DNA of 64,000 nt, taken from NCBI GenBank assembly GCA_009760855.2, contig WPIO01000006.1:5264501-5328500 (forward strand), in the 5' to 3' direction. Position numbers and translations under genes: made by a program. Shown here in pieces: positions 11,490-23,782 of this stretch. Every line of letters starts with the position of its first letter. Position 1 is the first letter of the stretch. This DNA is from Cristatella mucedo (Eukaryota > Bryozoa > Phylactolaemata > Cristatellidae). The notes below the pieces were generated by a model that searched no databases, was not told the origin of the DNA, and saw only the letters and a program-made list of their open reading frames with translations.

Positions 11490-13140
11490 AAGCTCACCTT
11501 ATCAATGAATATATTTTGGTGTCGCTAGCTCACGTCACCCTTCGGACGTCTTACTTAAAGCATGAGTGGCTCTTACAGTGCCAACTTCGAGACGGTCGTT
11601 GTTTTTTTGAGCCGAGAAGTATTCTCGGTGCACTGCAGTCACGGCAGGACCGATGTGGTCCGTGGTCTCAATCGGCCTTCCGCTCGGCCGACCAATCGAG
11701 GCACGAGGTACTTTCCTGCAACTCTTTTCGCAGCATGAAAACTGGACACATTTTGGTACGGAGTTTGGCTGTAAGTTGCAGCACTGTAAATGGACGGCTG
11801 CAGCGTGTCCCTACCACCCGGTACATTAGGACTACAAGCGGAGCGTGGAGCAACGATGCAAGAATTCATTAATACCGAAGAGGCTGACCTTTTACCTATC
11901 GCTATCTTGGGAGTGACCAGAGGTGCTGACGCAGGATATGATTCACTATCGCTTAAGGTACGGGTGACTTGCTAGTTAAGACTCTTACAAGGAAAATGAA
12001 GCTCAGCTCAAAAGGGCTGCATCATTTTGGGGCCCTACACACGACGTGCTACAGCAAAAGTCTGGATGCTCGGACATAAAACCATAATCCTTTGTACTCA
12101 ATCCTTGGGAATGCAATGGCGGAGCAAATGGAACCACTCTGCCCCCAACGCCTTTTCGAAAACCCACGACGCAGGTCCATGGGTGTCATCGCACATCCTG
12201 CCGCCTCAGGTAAAAGTGCAGGCTCAGCCTAGCCCGGTAACCTCTAGGCGATCATTTACAGCTGCCCTTGTCTAATAAACTCTTTTCGGATTAACTGCTG
12301 CTAAGTCGAGCGAGAAGCTGCTGGTTTTAACGTACGCAATTTTCGATACGAAATGCTTACTGTTTGTACTTGCTTGATTGCATCTCATGCATAAGGCTTT
12401 TCGATATCGCTGCATCAGGAGACAAGACTTCGGTTTTTACTCTTTTTTAACGTTCGACTGCGTGTAGGTAACTCTTTTTGAGATTCCTGGCTATTAGAGC
12501 TAACGGCAGCAGCCGTCCATTCACGCTCTCAGGTGCACCCGTTGTTGCTTGGTTGACGGTCTTTACAGCCTAGCTCGACTCCTAGCTCGGTTGGTAGCAT
12601 TCCGTTACTGGTTCCCTTTTCGCGTGGTCTCTTCCTAATTGCGAGAATCCCATTATTCATCTGATTTGTTATCGTAGCATTTTATTTTTTATTGCTGACA
12701 AAGAAGAACTGCACGGATTTTTTCCGTTTTAGTCACATGGAGAAATCCTGGCTCTGCTCAACCTGTCGACGACAGTGGCAGTATCCGAAGACCTAATGCA
12801 CAGCATTTCATAGACAACTGAATGGAGATCAAAGAAAATTCTAGTGAACTGCTGGCATTTATCAACGACGTACTCAATAAGGACAAGTAACACGTCGTTG
12901 GTTCTGCTTAAACTGCTGACGGCAATTATGACAGTGAAGCTCAGCATCTCTATTTGCGAGTGGTTGACAATCAATAGGAAACGGCCAAGGCTGACAATCA
13001 TGACGCTTAGCGACGCTCATGACGCTAAGTGATCCCCAATATTATGCACTATTAGCTTGACAGCTGTACCTCGATTAAAAACTTATGAGCTTCACCACTG
13101 AATTAGAACTCTTATGAAAGAGCCGCGATTAGACGAGGCT
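11490..13140. other. No recognisable gene
   Basis: Moderately GC-balanced sequence with only short unsupported open frames on both strands. I see no conserved protein block or RNA gene. Confidence 0.4.
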
Positions 13141-13149
13141 GACGTGCAG

Positions 13150-13450
13150 CATTATGTATTATAATGTGATTTATTTTATTTTTATGTATATATGTATATA
13201 TATATGTATAAATGTAAATATAAATATATGTATATATATATATATATTTATGTTTGTATTATTAATAATATATATACATATATAATGCTAATATAATGAT
13301 ATTATATAATTGTATATTATATAATTATTATAAATATATATTATATAATTAAATATTATACAATTTTATTATATAATAATATTTATTATATAATGTTATT
13401 ATAATGTTATTATAATGTTATACTATTATGTATACGTGTATAATTATTAT
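13150..13450. repeat. AT-rich low-complexity tract
   Basis: About 300 bp of almost pure A/T, with TATATG and ATTATATAATA word repeats. It likely unwinds easily and may be a decayed (TA)n array. Confidence 0.85.
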
Positions 13451-13484
13451 CATTGCGATAACAATTAGTGTCTCACTTATGACC

Positions 13485-14395
13485 TGTCTAATGTATAACG
13501 GTCGTGCTTGGCCGCAGACACTCTCGGAGCAACGGTCTGCCTAACTGTAAGCCTGTACCATAGTGTAGGCGGAGCCACTGATGTTCAATATGTCGGGCAG
13601 GGCGTCGCCTTGCCCCAGAATGGCAAAGCCTGGGGTCAACCCGAGAGGACGGACAACCGGAACTTGGGACGGAGTGCTTGCTCTCTTTCGGCAGAAGCTC
13701 TCAACGGTGGTAGACGTTCGCTCCGTCTATCCTAGAGTACTCAGCTAGCCTGGTCCTGGACGGCGTACGGTTGTACAGGTGGAACGGAGTCCTGCGACGG
13801 TGTGACTGTGGAGGCCGACTGAGAAACTAACACGTTTTTGTTCTCGCTTGCAGCGTCATCTCGCGCCCCGGTAGTTTACCTAGTATAGGACCTTCCTCTG
13901 TAGACTTGTTTAGTTTCCCACTTGTATAGCGCATGCGTGCGTATAATGTAAAGTGATATGGACCCTGTAGATCACCCGTGAACCGCTGTTGCCGCAGGGC
14001 CCGCGTACCGACCAAGAACGGGCATAGATAGTAGGGGGCCTAAGTTAGATTAGGCTAGCAACCGTGAACTCAGCTACGTTCACTCTGCTACAAGTCTAGC
14101 ACTGAGTGGAAGCTGCTGTGAGCCTGTTAGTGAGTCGGCTGGAAGTCACCAGTGTGTATCATGCGTGAAATGTGGCTATTTTTGTGTTTTTACAAATAGT
14201 GTGGTCACTAGAGCTTCGCGTAGAATATGGAATATGTGTTTTCATAGTCCGCGTGTTGCTAGTTTCTGGTATTTTAATATTGCGTGCGTTGAGTCGCTAC
14301 CTGAAGTAGTTAGGGTTTCTCGGTCATGACATTAGCGTCAGAAGTTAGGGATCTATAATAAACTCTGTGGTGCTTTCCGTTTCGCACTGTCATTT
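13485..14395 (+). mobile_element. Possible solo LTR
   Basis: A roughly 900-bp block of higher GC than its flanks. A late AATAAA signal lies at about 14358 and is followed within 40 bp by CACTGTCA, a plausible TG...CA-type right end; a TG start is possible near 13491. No coding domains lie beside it, and I could not define a target-site duplication. It could equally be unique host DNA. Confidence 0.22.
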
Positions 14396-14444
14396 GCTTT
14401 GGCTGACGATACGACGAAAGCCGGTATGGAGACTCTTAGCGCTA

Positions 14445-14620
14445 TATCCTAGCTGATTAAACAGCCTCCTTTTGTATAGCGACAGAAGAGCCTTTACGGC
14501 TATCACCACCGATTGCCGTGGCGATAAAGAATCGCCCACCGCATGAATCGAACCCACGACCTCAGGACCGAGGTCATGAAAGCAACCGCCTTACCTAGTG
14601 TGCCATAACGGCTCAACAAA
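14445..14620 (-). mobile_element. SINE2, tRNA-derived
   Basis: One of the better copies. On the - strand it has the TAAGGCGGTTGC box A region, the GTCGTGGGTTCGATTCATGC box B region, a GCGATTCTTTATCGCC stretch and a GGTGGTGATAGCCG-type body, ending in AATCAGCTAG. Confidence 0.75.
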
Positions 14621-16655
14621 TGTGAAACTTGTGCAATCTCTCCCTCCCCCTGAAGCCCAACATGCTGCGTTCAAGTTCTGCACTTATAATAAGTTTCATA
14701 CTCCAAGAAACCGCACGATGTATTTCAGTACGCAACCTGTTACTTACTAAAGGTTTGTGAACATGAAATGATTCGTCATGAAAGTAATAGTTGCGACTGG
14801 GCCCACAGGTGGCTGTCTTTTAAGTATCACAATTTATTGTAAAGATGCAGGAACTGGTAGAGTGGGATGGCATACCTGACTGCAAGGGTCGCCCGGTGAA
14901 TGCTGACGTATTCCACAAGTTCCATCTAGATACGTCACCTCGTACGGGCTTTGGGCTGGAGACACGTTTGACTTTAACGTTAGCGTTCCTTTAGAATACA
15001 ACTTGAAGGTATGGAATAGGCGAACGGCTTGTTTTTGTCTGTGATAGCTAAGCCGTTTGGTGTATGTACGAAGTCTAGGCTTGTTCAATGTAGCCGCCGA
15101 AAATCACCTGCAAGACAAAGATATGGCATCCCAACATTTTGGAGAATGGCAACGTTTGACTGAGCCTGATGAGAAAGGCATTTGTAGATGGAATGGGTAA
15201 ATACAGAAGTCTATTTAAATCGTTGGCCGTGACGCTGCTGTTGATTGTGTTGGTTGATTGTATCAACCTGCCGGCACGGCCTCGAAGGCTGGCTTATTTT
15301 TGGAGCAGCTTCTGCCACCGAAGCCAGTCCTTGATCGTGTTCTTACGGAGTGATACTTAACGGTCTTGTCTCCAGAGCTATATATGACGAATGTTGAGCT
15401 GTTGAGTGTCCTATGCTGACAAGTTTCTTCTTCCCCTTGACGAGCACGAGAATTTAACCTAACACTACTAATCAGAGGCAGCCGGTAATGTAAAGACAGT
15501 ATCAGCAACACATACTTATGATGCCCTGCGAATATCTTGTATGGTAGGACTACAAGGTTCTGCTCAATCTCGGTAGGCTGTCAGAAATGCTGAATTCAAA
15601 GGTTTTCATAAAAATTGCTCATATGTCCTTGTATACGTTGCCGTAGCTGTCATGTCTGCCCTATGGTCGATTCCATGCTAAAATCCTGGCTTGGGACGTG
15701 CCATTGTATTTATAGCTAATTTTCTATTTCTCTTCTATTTTCTTATTTCTTTTTTTATTTTACTTTTCTGCTTTTTTACGCCCAGAGTATCCCGTAATGA
15801 GAACATGTTGCCAGTCTGTAGATTATATGCACATATGCCTGCCCAAAAATTGTCGCATCCTAAGTTTCAGCCAGGTTTGTTGATAGCACGAGATAAAATG
15901 CGAAACATCCAATAGCCGGCTGGCTGAGTAGCTGCTTGGCTAGTCCGAGCCGACAGCTACCACAGTCTAGAGCTTCCACCGAAAGACACCAACTCACGGG
16001 GCGGGGGCGCGACCAAGCTAAACAGGGAACGCGGGATATACATGTCACAACAACGAGCGTGCTATCCAGCTCCGCTCGGGCCTTGGGACTCGTTGCCTTG
16101 CGTGCGTGGCCGCGTAGCCGGAGCACGCCTGCAACCATCCAGGTGCATAACTCGGCGAGACCAGGAGCCTCCAACACCACGACTTACTCGGCCAGCTTCT
16201 CCTACCAAAGAGCCCCGCTGACCTCATGTCACCGGCCATGCCGTAGGTCCGACCCGGCCTAGCCGGTGACCCTTACCACATTACAGCCGTCTTGTCCCAG
16301 CCAACCGAACGTAGCCTGGGTATGCAATAGGACTCGATGTAAGTACTTTAATTACCAGATTGTATATGCCCAAACACGCTACATATTATAATATTTAAAT
16401 GTTATCTTGTTTACTTATTATTAATAGCTTCTTATCTGTTATGTACTTATACTTGTTATGTACTGAAATTCAATTCATTCATTCTATGGTTTTATCAGAA
16501 CGTATCATAGCAGAGCATAACGTATACCATATTCGTCTTACAAAATGACTTACGACAGGTTTTCCGGTAGCTATCTATTTTGTCTATCAGGCTGACTGCG
16601 TTTCATTTTTAGAGAATTTAATCTTTATGCAGTCGCTTCACAAATGTATCAGGGA
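14620..16655. other. No recognisable gene; GC-rich patch at 15900-16270
   Basis: Mostly unrecognised. The patch at 15900-16270 is GC-rich with overlapping frames of about 105 codons on both strands, none with a familiar motif. No splice-supported exon was found. Confidence 0.4.
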
Positions 16656-16659
16656 TCGA

Positions 16660-16748
16660 TCTCATGGCTTCGGTCGTCGAATGCATTCACCTTGACCCCT
16701 GTCAATAAAGGCAATGCACCTTAACCACTGGGCCAAGTCAGCCCAGTA
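16660..16748 (-). mobile_element. SINE1 head fragment
   Basis: On the - strand: GGGCTGACTTGGCCCAGTGG then TTAAGGTGCATTG (box A region) and a weak ATCGATCCC box B. The LINE-like tail is absent. Confidence 0.5.
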
Positions 16749-16749
16749 G

Positions 16750-19700
16750 CTGACCTTTTCAGTAAAACTCAGGCTCTGCAGAATGCGCTACAAGGGGAGA
16801 GATTAACGAAGAAGCTGGTGACCTCTCGTTTCAGGCTAGACAAGGTAGGTCATAAAGGATCGTGATGGGACGGCATCACATCAAAAAAATGCATACATAC
16901 CAAGAGAACATGTTTACTTTTGGGCTGTCAATAAATATTTTGACATAAGGAACATAACTTGAGTACCATGGCATCTTGGAATAGTTGTAGACATGTTTCT
17001 GCCGGTTTGCATCTGGGTTGGACATGGTTTCCATATTCAGTTTTTTCTTTATGCGGAAGTCATCAGAAAATTCTATCCCATTTCTAACGTGCTTGTCTTC
17101 TGAAAGGTACCCTACATAAATATGCGTTTGCCAGACTCAAGTTATGTACTTTTTATTGAATTCCCCTTAAGGCGCTCACGTCGACCAAAGAAAAGGGTAT
17201 GGTGACCGTAAATTAAATGCACAAATACCAGTCGAATGTGTTTGCTTTTGGGCTGTCGATAATTACTTTTGCATGCTGCTTGTAGCTTATGCTGCACCCC
17301 CACATGGTAATCGTGAGTGGCAAGCCATTCTTGCTTCTGTCTCTGAAGCGACAGACCTGGATACAGTCCAGAATGAGAGGGTGCTAGTTAAAAATTGCTG
17401 TCACCCAGTGTCTTTTATACCTTTAGACATACAAGGAATGAGTAACAGAGTCAAGACGGAGTGTTAGGACTGCATTGAATAACTTTAATGTATGAACCAC
17501 GTCTAAGCAGACCCGAAGTTTTACAATTCCGTGTTGCTTAAAGTGGGCAGACTCGACGGTGGATCTTAAATAGTTCTTCGACGATTACTTTTATCGCCTG
17601 CCGCTTCATGATCTAATGCTTGTGTGAAAAACAAGTAGTGTCTAATAAGCAGAGACTTCCGTGGAACGCTTCCGAAATTTCGTCGGTCGAGCCCGCTGCC
17701 ATGCTCAAGCAATAGAGAAGGCGTGCCCTCTAATATCCCTATGATCAGTCAAGTGTTCAGTCTTGCCTAGTCTTAGAGAAGAAGCAGAACAGTGCTGAGC
17801 TTCTGAGTCTTTGATTAGTCTTAGACTTCCCCCCAGTGTTGATGAGCTAGGTTGCAAAGGCTGAAGCTAAAGTGAAGCAGGACGGAAGCAGGGCTGATCT
17901 TGCAAACGTGGTTTATTATGCTTAGTCCGAGGTGGTCTTCTAGTCATGGAAACCGAGACGATCAATAGGAGTAACAGAACGTACGCCAGACCTGGAAAAC
18001 TTGTCGCTAGACCACTAGCTTCAGTATTCTCCGGTCAGCTATTTTGCTCCTAATCTACCAGATAACATTTCTCTTGTATCTTGCACGCTCTCGGTGTGGC
18101 TTGCATTCATGCTCTAGAATGCAGTAACAGGTGGGTGTGGCAGTACCGGGTCACCACTATTTCTAGGGAGGCATCACTAAGTCACGGTCATTGTACTAAC
18201 GATGCATCCACATGTTTTATTAATTTAGGTGGTTATCTACTGTGGGGTTGTAGATTCCTGAAAAAATAGCGGCATGTTTAGTAATTCCAAAAATGCTTTT
18301 GAGGCTGCATAGAGTTTCGCCTCAGTCCTTCACTCCAAGTAGCTGTGGATAATTGACCATGACTGGCCATTGTCTGACAGATGGTTGGTTATCGTCTTAC
18401 CAGCCAGATACTTTCGAGCGTGGCTGCATAAACCCTTTGATTTAGCAGGGCATCGGAGCACGTGGTAACTGTAGCATTGTGCAGCCTTTCACACAGTTAC
18501 CCGATGGATGCATAAGCCGCTGGTCTTGAGTGCACCGTACTATCGACTTGCGGAAGATCAAGATGCGAAAGTAGACGATGACGGTGCTGTAGGTCAATCA
18601 CGAACAATTTGTTCACTGAGGTGGAGGAGCCTTATTGTAATATTTAAGCTCGTTTATTTTGTTGAACGGTACGGCAGCACGATCGTAGATATGGGGCCTC
18701 GGTTTTGATAATAGCTATGAGCTTCCCATTTAAATAGAAGTAAGTCAGATCTAAGCCTCACGATGTATGCGACTTATTTCGATATGCATAATCTGGTAAC
18801 CCACACCGATTAGCGGGCACGTGATCATTCAGACGTATAATGGTTCGCACTGTACGTTCGAGCAGACGTTTCGTGACCGCTCGTTGAAGCGTTGGTGCCG
18901 AAGCCTGCTCGGAAGAGCTCTATTGGCAGCATTGAGAGCTCAGTCGGTCTGTTTGTGCCCACGCCAGCTCGGCAGACAGCAATCTTGCTTTGCCTAAAAA
19001 ATACTGGGATCTAGTGAAGATGTTTGGCCACGGCGAACGGCCGGTCGCTCCGATGCACAGGAATCGACTCGCGGACCTCGATACGATTATCGGCTACTGC
19101 ACATTACTAGTCGCTCAGATGGACAAACGTCAGGAGCTGTTTTAGCTTTCAGCCTTTCAGCCATTAAGGAAAGGCGTAGAGAAAATGGCGTCTAGGTTAC
19201 CATTTGTTTAGGCTTCCAAGCGCCGTGCTTGCTTCAGCCATACGAATTCAGGTTAAGTTCAATAGCATAAAAAACGAAGCTAACCGAAAGGAACCGGATG
19301 AATTTCAGAAAAGGGTGCGAAATCCTGCCAAAAAATTAGCATGCTAGTCAGACGTTTATTCTCTACGATAAGGGCGTGTGTCGATTGCAGTGACTTACGT
19401 CGAGCAACAGCTCACCATGCTGACTTAACCGATGTGTTAAACGTTGCAGGGCCCCATAGGCAAATTCAAATAGGAAATATAGTGAACATGGATGACTTGT
19501 CATTTTAGATATTAATCATTTATAATCATTATTAATGCGTGTATTGCCATTGGGGCTAGCACAGCGTTTGATATTTTGCACTATTGTTGTAAATGCGAGT
19601 GGAGGGTAGATTAAGCTAGCAGTGGGGTGGCTGCAGAGGGAAATAGTAATTTGGGCATTAGTGGCTCATAGGGTGACTGCAAGAGAATGTTGACCTAAGT

Positions 19701-20090
19701 AACCAAGTTTTGTGAAGATACTTTTTAAAGGTGCATATATTTGGAAATAAATGCGCTGATAGCTCAATATCATTAGTAGCTGCAGCTATTTGATTCCTGC
19801 ACTACTACAAGTGGTGCAGTTAACGAATTGAGCTGTCCGTTTCTCTTGACTCGGCGCTGACTTGGTTTCAATCTCTTGTTTTCCTTTGCGTAAAGGAAAT
19901 ACTGCTTCGTCACTTACTGCCACACGCCCATTACTTGTCAAAATCCATTTCAGAGGAGTCTAGACCAAACCCAGATCGTTATGCTATCGCATTTCCATTA
20001 TAATTCATCGCTCTTAGGTTATTCAAAGGAAGGTATTGCTGTATACACACGCTGTTTTGATTTTCAAATAAACTAATTTTTACCCACGTT
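16750..20090. other. No recognisable feature
   Basis: About 3.3 kb of apparently unique intergenic DNA. Open frames are all below 70 codons and none carries a motif I recognise. Confidence 0.4.
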
Positions 20091-20139
20091 AGGTATGCGC
20101 TCGGCACTTCTGACAACGACAACTTCCTAATTGCCAGCA

Positions 20140-21090
20140 GCATCTTCCTGGTGTGGCGAGGCCTGGAGGCGATCGCCGCTGCCGGTGATCGCCAGTGGCC
20201 GCCGCCACCGATTCATCCCGCCGAGCCGGCTTTCGCTCGCCCGCCTCGAGGAAAGCGAGCGACGTTCTTAGCCGACCTCTCGCACCGAAGGCTGAAGATC
20301 CGATTCGGCGTTACACTGAGCGGGCCGTGCCTAGCGAGGACTCGAGCGCCCTGCACAGGATCAGGCCGGCCGACGACATATCGGTGACGAGCGAAAGCTT
20401 TCAGCAGATATACTACTCGCCGCTGCTGCTCACCGTCTAACAGCAGAACGTGCGGTCATCCTTCTACGCCGGCTGCAGCGTCGAGTACAGCCTGCCGCCC
20501 CCTCAGCCGGACTGGTGTCTAGCTGCGAAAGCGGCTTCGGCGGCTTGGCGGACGGCGGTTCTTTGCTCATCTATTTACAGGCGTCCTATTGACGTAGGCT
20601 CGCTGTTAGTGGCTCGTCAGGACTCCCTTTAGCTCGTTTTCCTAGCGCGGACTCCAATCGCTCTTCCGCCTGCGGATCCGTTTCCGCTTCGGTGGCGCCT
20701 GTCACAGTGTGGGCGAGCCACTCTGCTGAAGCCGGCGACGGACTCTGGTCAGGAGACGACGCCGGACGCCGAACGACCGAGCTTGCAGCTGATGTCATCA
20801 CTGCAGCTGACGTCGCGCTTGCAGCTGATGTCGACGTCCACAGCTGCCAGCCGGCGAAGCCGCATCGCGAGCGCGGACGCACCGTGGGGCGAACGGTTGT
20901 TCTCGATCTTGCACAAGCTGCTGCTTGGCCGACGTCGAGCGCCCATCGCGCTTCAGCTCCAAGACACAGGCGGCGGCGGCTCTCACGCCTTGCTCGTTTC
21001 TTCCAGCAAGGCGTTTCAAGACAGTTCGAGACATCTTTCACAGTTTGCATCTGCCGAAATCCGAGCAGGAATAACGCGAACTTAGCTAGC
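20140..21090 (+). pseudogene. GC-rich island with a nearly open frame, unidentified
   Basis: One + strand frame (phase of 20195) runs to about 21085, broken only by TAA at 20438-20440 and TAG at 20630-20632; the last 450 bp (20633-21082) are fully open. Readable stretches such as IRRYTERAVPSEDSSALHRI and SILHKLLLGRRRAPIALQLQ look protein-like, but I recognise no family. GC-rich DNA gives long frames by chance, and another + frame (20692-21174) and a - frame (20586-21098) are also open, so this is weak. It could be a decayed exon, a first exon with 5' UTR, or a CpG island without coding. Confidence 0.25.
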
Positions 21091-21685
21091 TGTAGCAAGG
21101 TGGCGACATACCGGTTGAGGCTGTGGTGCTGGTGCGTCCAGTCTCGCCGCTGTGCCGAGCAGTGCAGGAACTAGCTCAACAAGCAGACGACATCAGCGGT
21201 CTCGTGCATAGGAACCTCAGCTCGGCCGCTTTCGAGCGGCTGGCGCTGACTGGTCGACGTACACGATCTCGAAGCTAGCACCATCATATAGGCGGAGCGC
21301 ACAAAGCGTCGCTGCTTATGTCATCAAGGTAGACGCGAGGGCATCGACGCGATCGCCACAGAACCGTCTTTCGTACACTCGACGAAATCGAGGACAGTCG
21401 GCGAAGTAGGTAAAGCGGAAGTAAGGCAGAACGATGCGCCGGAGGCGGCGGTGGCTCTCTTGTCATTTCGCCCACGTCAAGAAGGCGTCACGGGCGTGTT
21501 TGTGAAGCTGCTCAGTCAAAGCACGTGACCAAAGACTGAAGAGTGCAAACATCGATCCTTGCACTTCAATCCCTGCGGCCGCGTCATTAGTAAAGTAAAC
21601 GTAAATAAGGACAAGGTCAGCCTGATTCAACCTGCTCGTTTAGATATCGTTAGAGAAGCCTTAGCATCTTTCTCCATGCTTGCAT

Positions 21686-22170
21686 TGGGCACCAATAATA
21701 ATAATAAAAATAATTATAATAAAACATTTGACATAGCACCCTGAGAGAACTCGATCTTTTCCTAGGCATTTTGCATTTGCTGAGCATTCTCAATAAGATT
21801 ATTAAAAAAATAATAGCTGATTTAACAGACTCTTTTGTATAGTGGTAGAAGAGCCTTGACGGGTATAACCACCGCTTGCAGTAGCAATAAAGGATTGCCC
21901 ACTGCAGCATTCGAAGCCACGACCTCGGGGCTGAGGTCGTAAAAAGAAACTGCCTTACGGTTAAGGTGATATGCACAGGTTTAGCATGCAAGTAGTGGCA
22001 GCATGCACAGTGCCAGTACGCATAAGCGAATTAAGTTCGAATCACAGGGACCCACTAAATGCTGTGGTAAGTAGATAATTTTTCAGTTTCTGTTTGGATG
22101 TGGTCAAGTCAGGCGATGTCGTGACGCAATTCGGAAGTGAGTTCCAGGCTTTGGAAGCAATGGAATTCAG
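21686..22170 (-). mobile_element. LINE B 3' fragment, split by a SINE2
   Basis: The (ATAAT)n-type tail and AGAGAACTCGATC motif lie at 21686-21795, and the 3' UTR and C-terminal coding remnant continue at 21973-22170 (GTTCCAGGCTTTGGAAGC). SINE2 separates the halves, so the SINE inserted after the LINE. Confidence 0.75.
21815..21972 (-). mobile_element. SINE2, nested in LINE B
   Basis: On the - strand: TTAACCGTAAGGCAGTTTC, GAGGTCGTGGCTTCGAATGC (box B), then GGGCAATCCTTTATTGC and GGTGGTTATACCCG. Its insertion inside LINE B gives a relative age for the two families. Confidence 0.75.
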
Positions 22171-22239
22171 TATCTAGATCGTGAAGTTCGAGCCCCGTAC
22201 CTCCGGGCATCCAATGCTGTCGCTTAAAAGAAATGCTAG

Positions 22240-22390
22240 CTGATTTAACATCCGCACTAATAGCATATAGCGGCAGAATAGCATTAACGGCTATTATTAC
22301 CAACCTGCAGTGGGCAATAAAAAGATGACCAGCAGCAGGATTCAAACCCACGCCTGGATCAAGTGCAAGCATCTTACCTCTATGCTAAAT
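22240..22390 (-). mobile_element. SINE2, tRNA-derived
   Basis: On the - strand: TAGAGGTAAGATGCTTGC, CGTGGGTTTGAATCCTGC (box B), then the CATCTTTTTATTGCC body and GCTGATTT-like end. Confidence 0.68.
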
Positions 22391-23215
22391 CTTTTGTAAC
22401 CTTGCCGGGTCTTACGTTGAGCTTGCATTTTGTTGGAGACTATCCATGATCTGCCGTTTCAAGGTTAGCTCCTCTCCTAACTTACAAGGCAACAGTGGGT
22501 TAGTTTCGCAGCAGAACTGCTTTCTAGAATTGATAATTTTGTAGGGATGTACGTCGGATGGTTAAATATGTATATATATATATATATATGGAAAGAGAGG
22601 TAAGTCGATACTCCAAATCAAGTAATTATTTTATGCCAACGACTTGGTACGGTGAGTGAGAAATCAGAGAGAGGAACGAAGTGCGTCTGTTCAGATCGGA
22701 CAGAAAAAAGAAAGCGAGAAAGCAATCAAAACTCCCGTGATCAGTCACGAACCGTCGAAGATAGGAGTAGTAGGGCTGAGGCTGATGACCGCATACTTCA
22801 GCTCAGTCTTGCCATGTGACGGACGGACTGAATGTTCGCCACATTGCAGGCAGAGAGCTGGAATGCCGGTGATAGCTTCAGCTGTATTGAAAAGTACGTC
22901 CAATTGAGCTTCAGATGGCGGCTAAAGTTTCCTACAAATTTTACGCAAACGGTAAGAAACATGCTATATATAATGACATGAATCAAAACCCTGGCAGCAT
23001 TGAAGACCATATGCTTTTGTCCTTCGCTCACTTGCGAGCATGCGTCTTACCGATCTTGAATTGACAATCCTTTAATTCCAATATTCTAATATCGTCCAAC
23101 GTGGGATTTCTTTTTTTTGAGGAAAGCTGGCTGTTTGTTCCTGTTCTCTATTAATGTCTATAGTAGAATAATTGCAGTTCTATTAGGTTTTAGTTTGGGT
23201 AATGGTTTTTCATTG
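22390..23215. other. No recognisable gene; short (TA)n at 22566-22590
   Basis: No exon or repeat recognised apart from a short TA run. Confidence 0.4.
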
Positions 23216-23216
<1 letters not shown>

Positions 23217-23294
<78 letters not shown>

Positions 23295-23315
23295 CACGCA
23301 TACACACACACACAC
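23217..23315. repeat. (CA)n microsatellite
   Basis: About 45 CA units with a few G interruptions toward the right end. The His-Thr open frames across it are artefacts. Confidence 0.96.
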
Positions 23316-23518
23316 ACAAATACAAGCACGCTTGATGGATATTTTGGGACCTATCACTGCTTGTGCTGGCTAGTGTGCTGTATACAGAACGATTAGTCTT
23401 TGAATGATTTGCCTCTACCCGAATTTAGTACAGCATGACTAGAAAGAAAATTTGGTGCAGGACCTGACCCCATAATTTCAGGAAGAAGCTGACAACCCCA
23501 CAGTTACTGGAAAATACA

Positions 23519-23612
23519 GAATAACAATAATAAAAATAAAAATAATGCATTTGTATAGTGCCCTCAGAGAACTGAATCCCACTTTAGGCACTTTACAGAT
23601 GCTGCATATAAA
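23519..23612 (-). mobile_element. LINE B extreme 3' end
   Basis: Only the (ATT)n tail and the conserved terminal block (GTGCCCTCAGAGAACTGAAT, TTTAGGCACTTTACAGATGC) remain: a very short 5'-truncated insertion. Confidence 0.65.
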
Positions 23613-23627
23613 AAATTACCAAATTCT

Positions 23628-23782
23628 GCCGAGTTGGTTCAGCCCAGGGGTTAAGGCGCTCACCCCGACTAAGGTCTGGCTGAAGTCGTGGGATCGAGCC
23701 CCGAGACATATGTGAAACGCCCGAATACAGATTAAGTTCTGTTTGAGCGCTATACAAATGAATTATATATATATATATATAT
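23628..23782 (+). mobile_element. SINE1, best copy
   Basis: tRNA-like head: GGTTCAGCCCAGGGGTTAAG (box A region), CGACTAAGGTCTGGCTGAAG, then GTGGGATCGAGCCCCGAG (box B). The tail ATACAGATTAAGTTCTGTTT GAGCGCTATACAAATGAATT matches the LINE B 3' block in order and spacing, followed by (TA)n. This copy defines the family. Confidence 0.8.

Noticed and set aside
11357-11872. 171-codon open frame
   Set aside because: It is open only because it crosses the TG/AG microsatellite; the non-repeat part has no recognisable motif.
20586-21098. 170-codon open frame on the - strand
   Set aside because: Ser/Ala/Arg-rich, overlaps open frames on the other strand, no motif; explained by high GC.
23117-23396. His-Thr repeat open frames
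   Set aside because: Produced by the (CA)n microsatellite.
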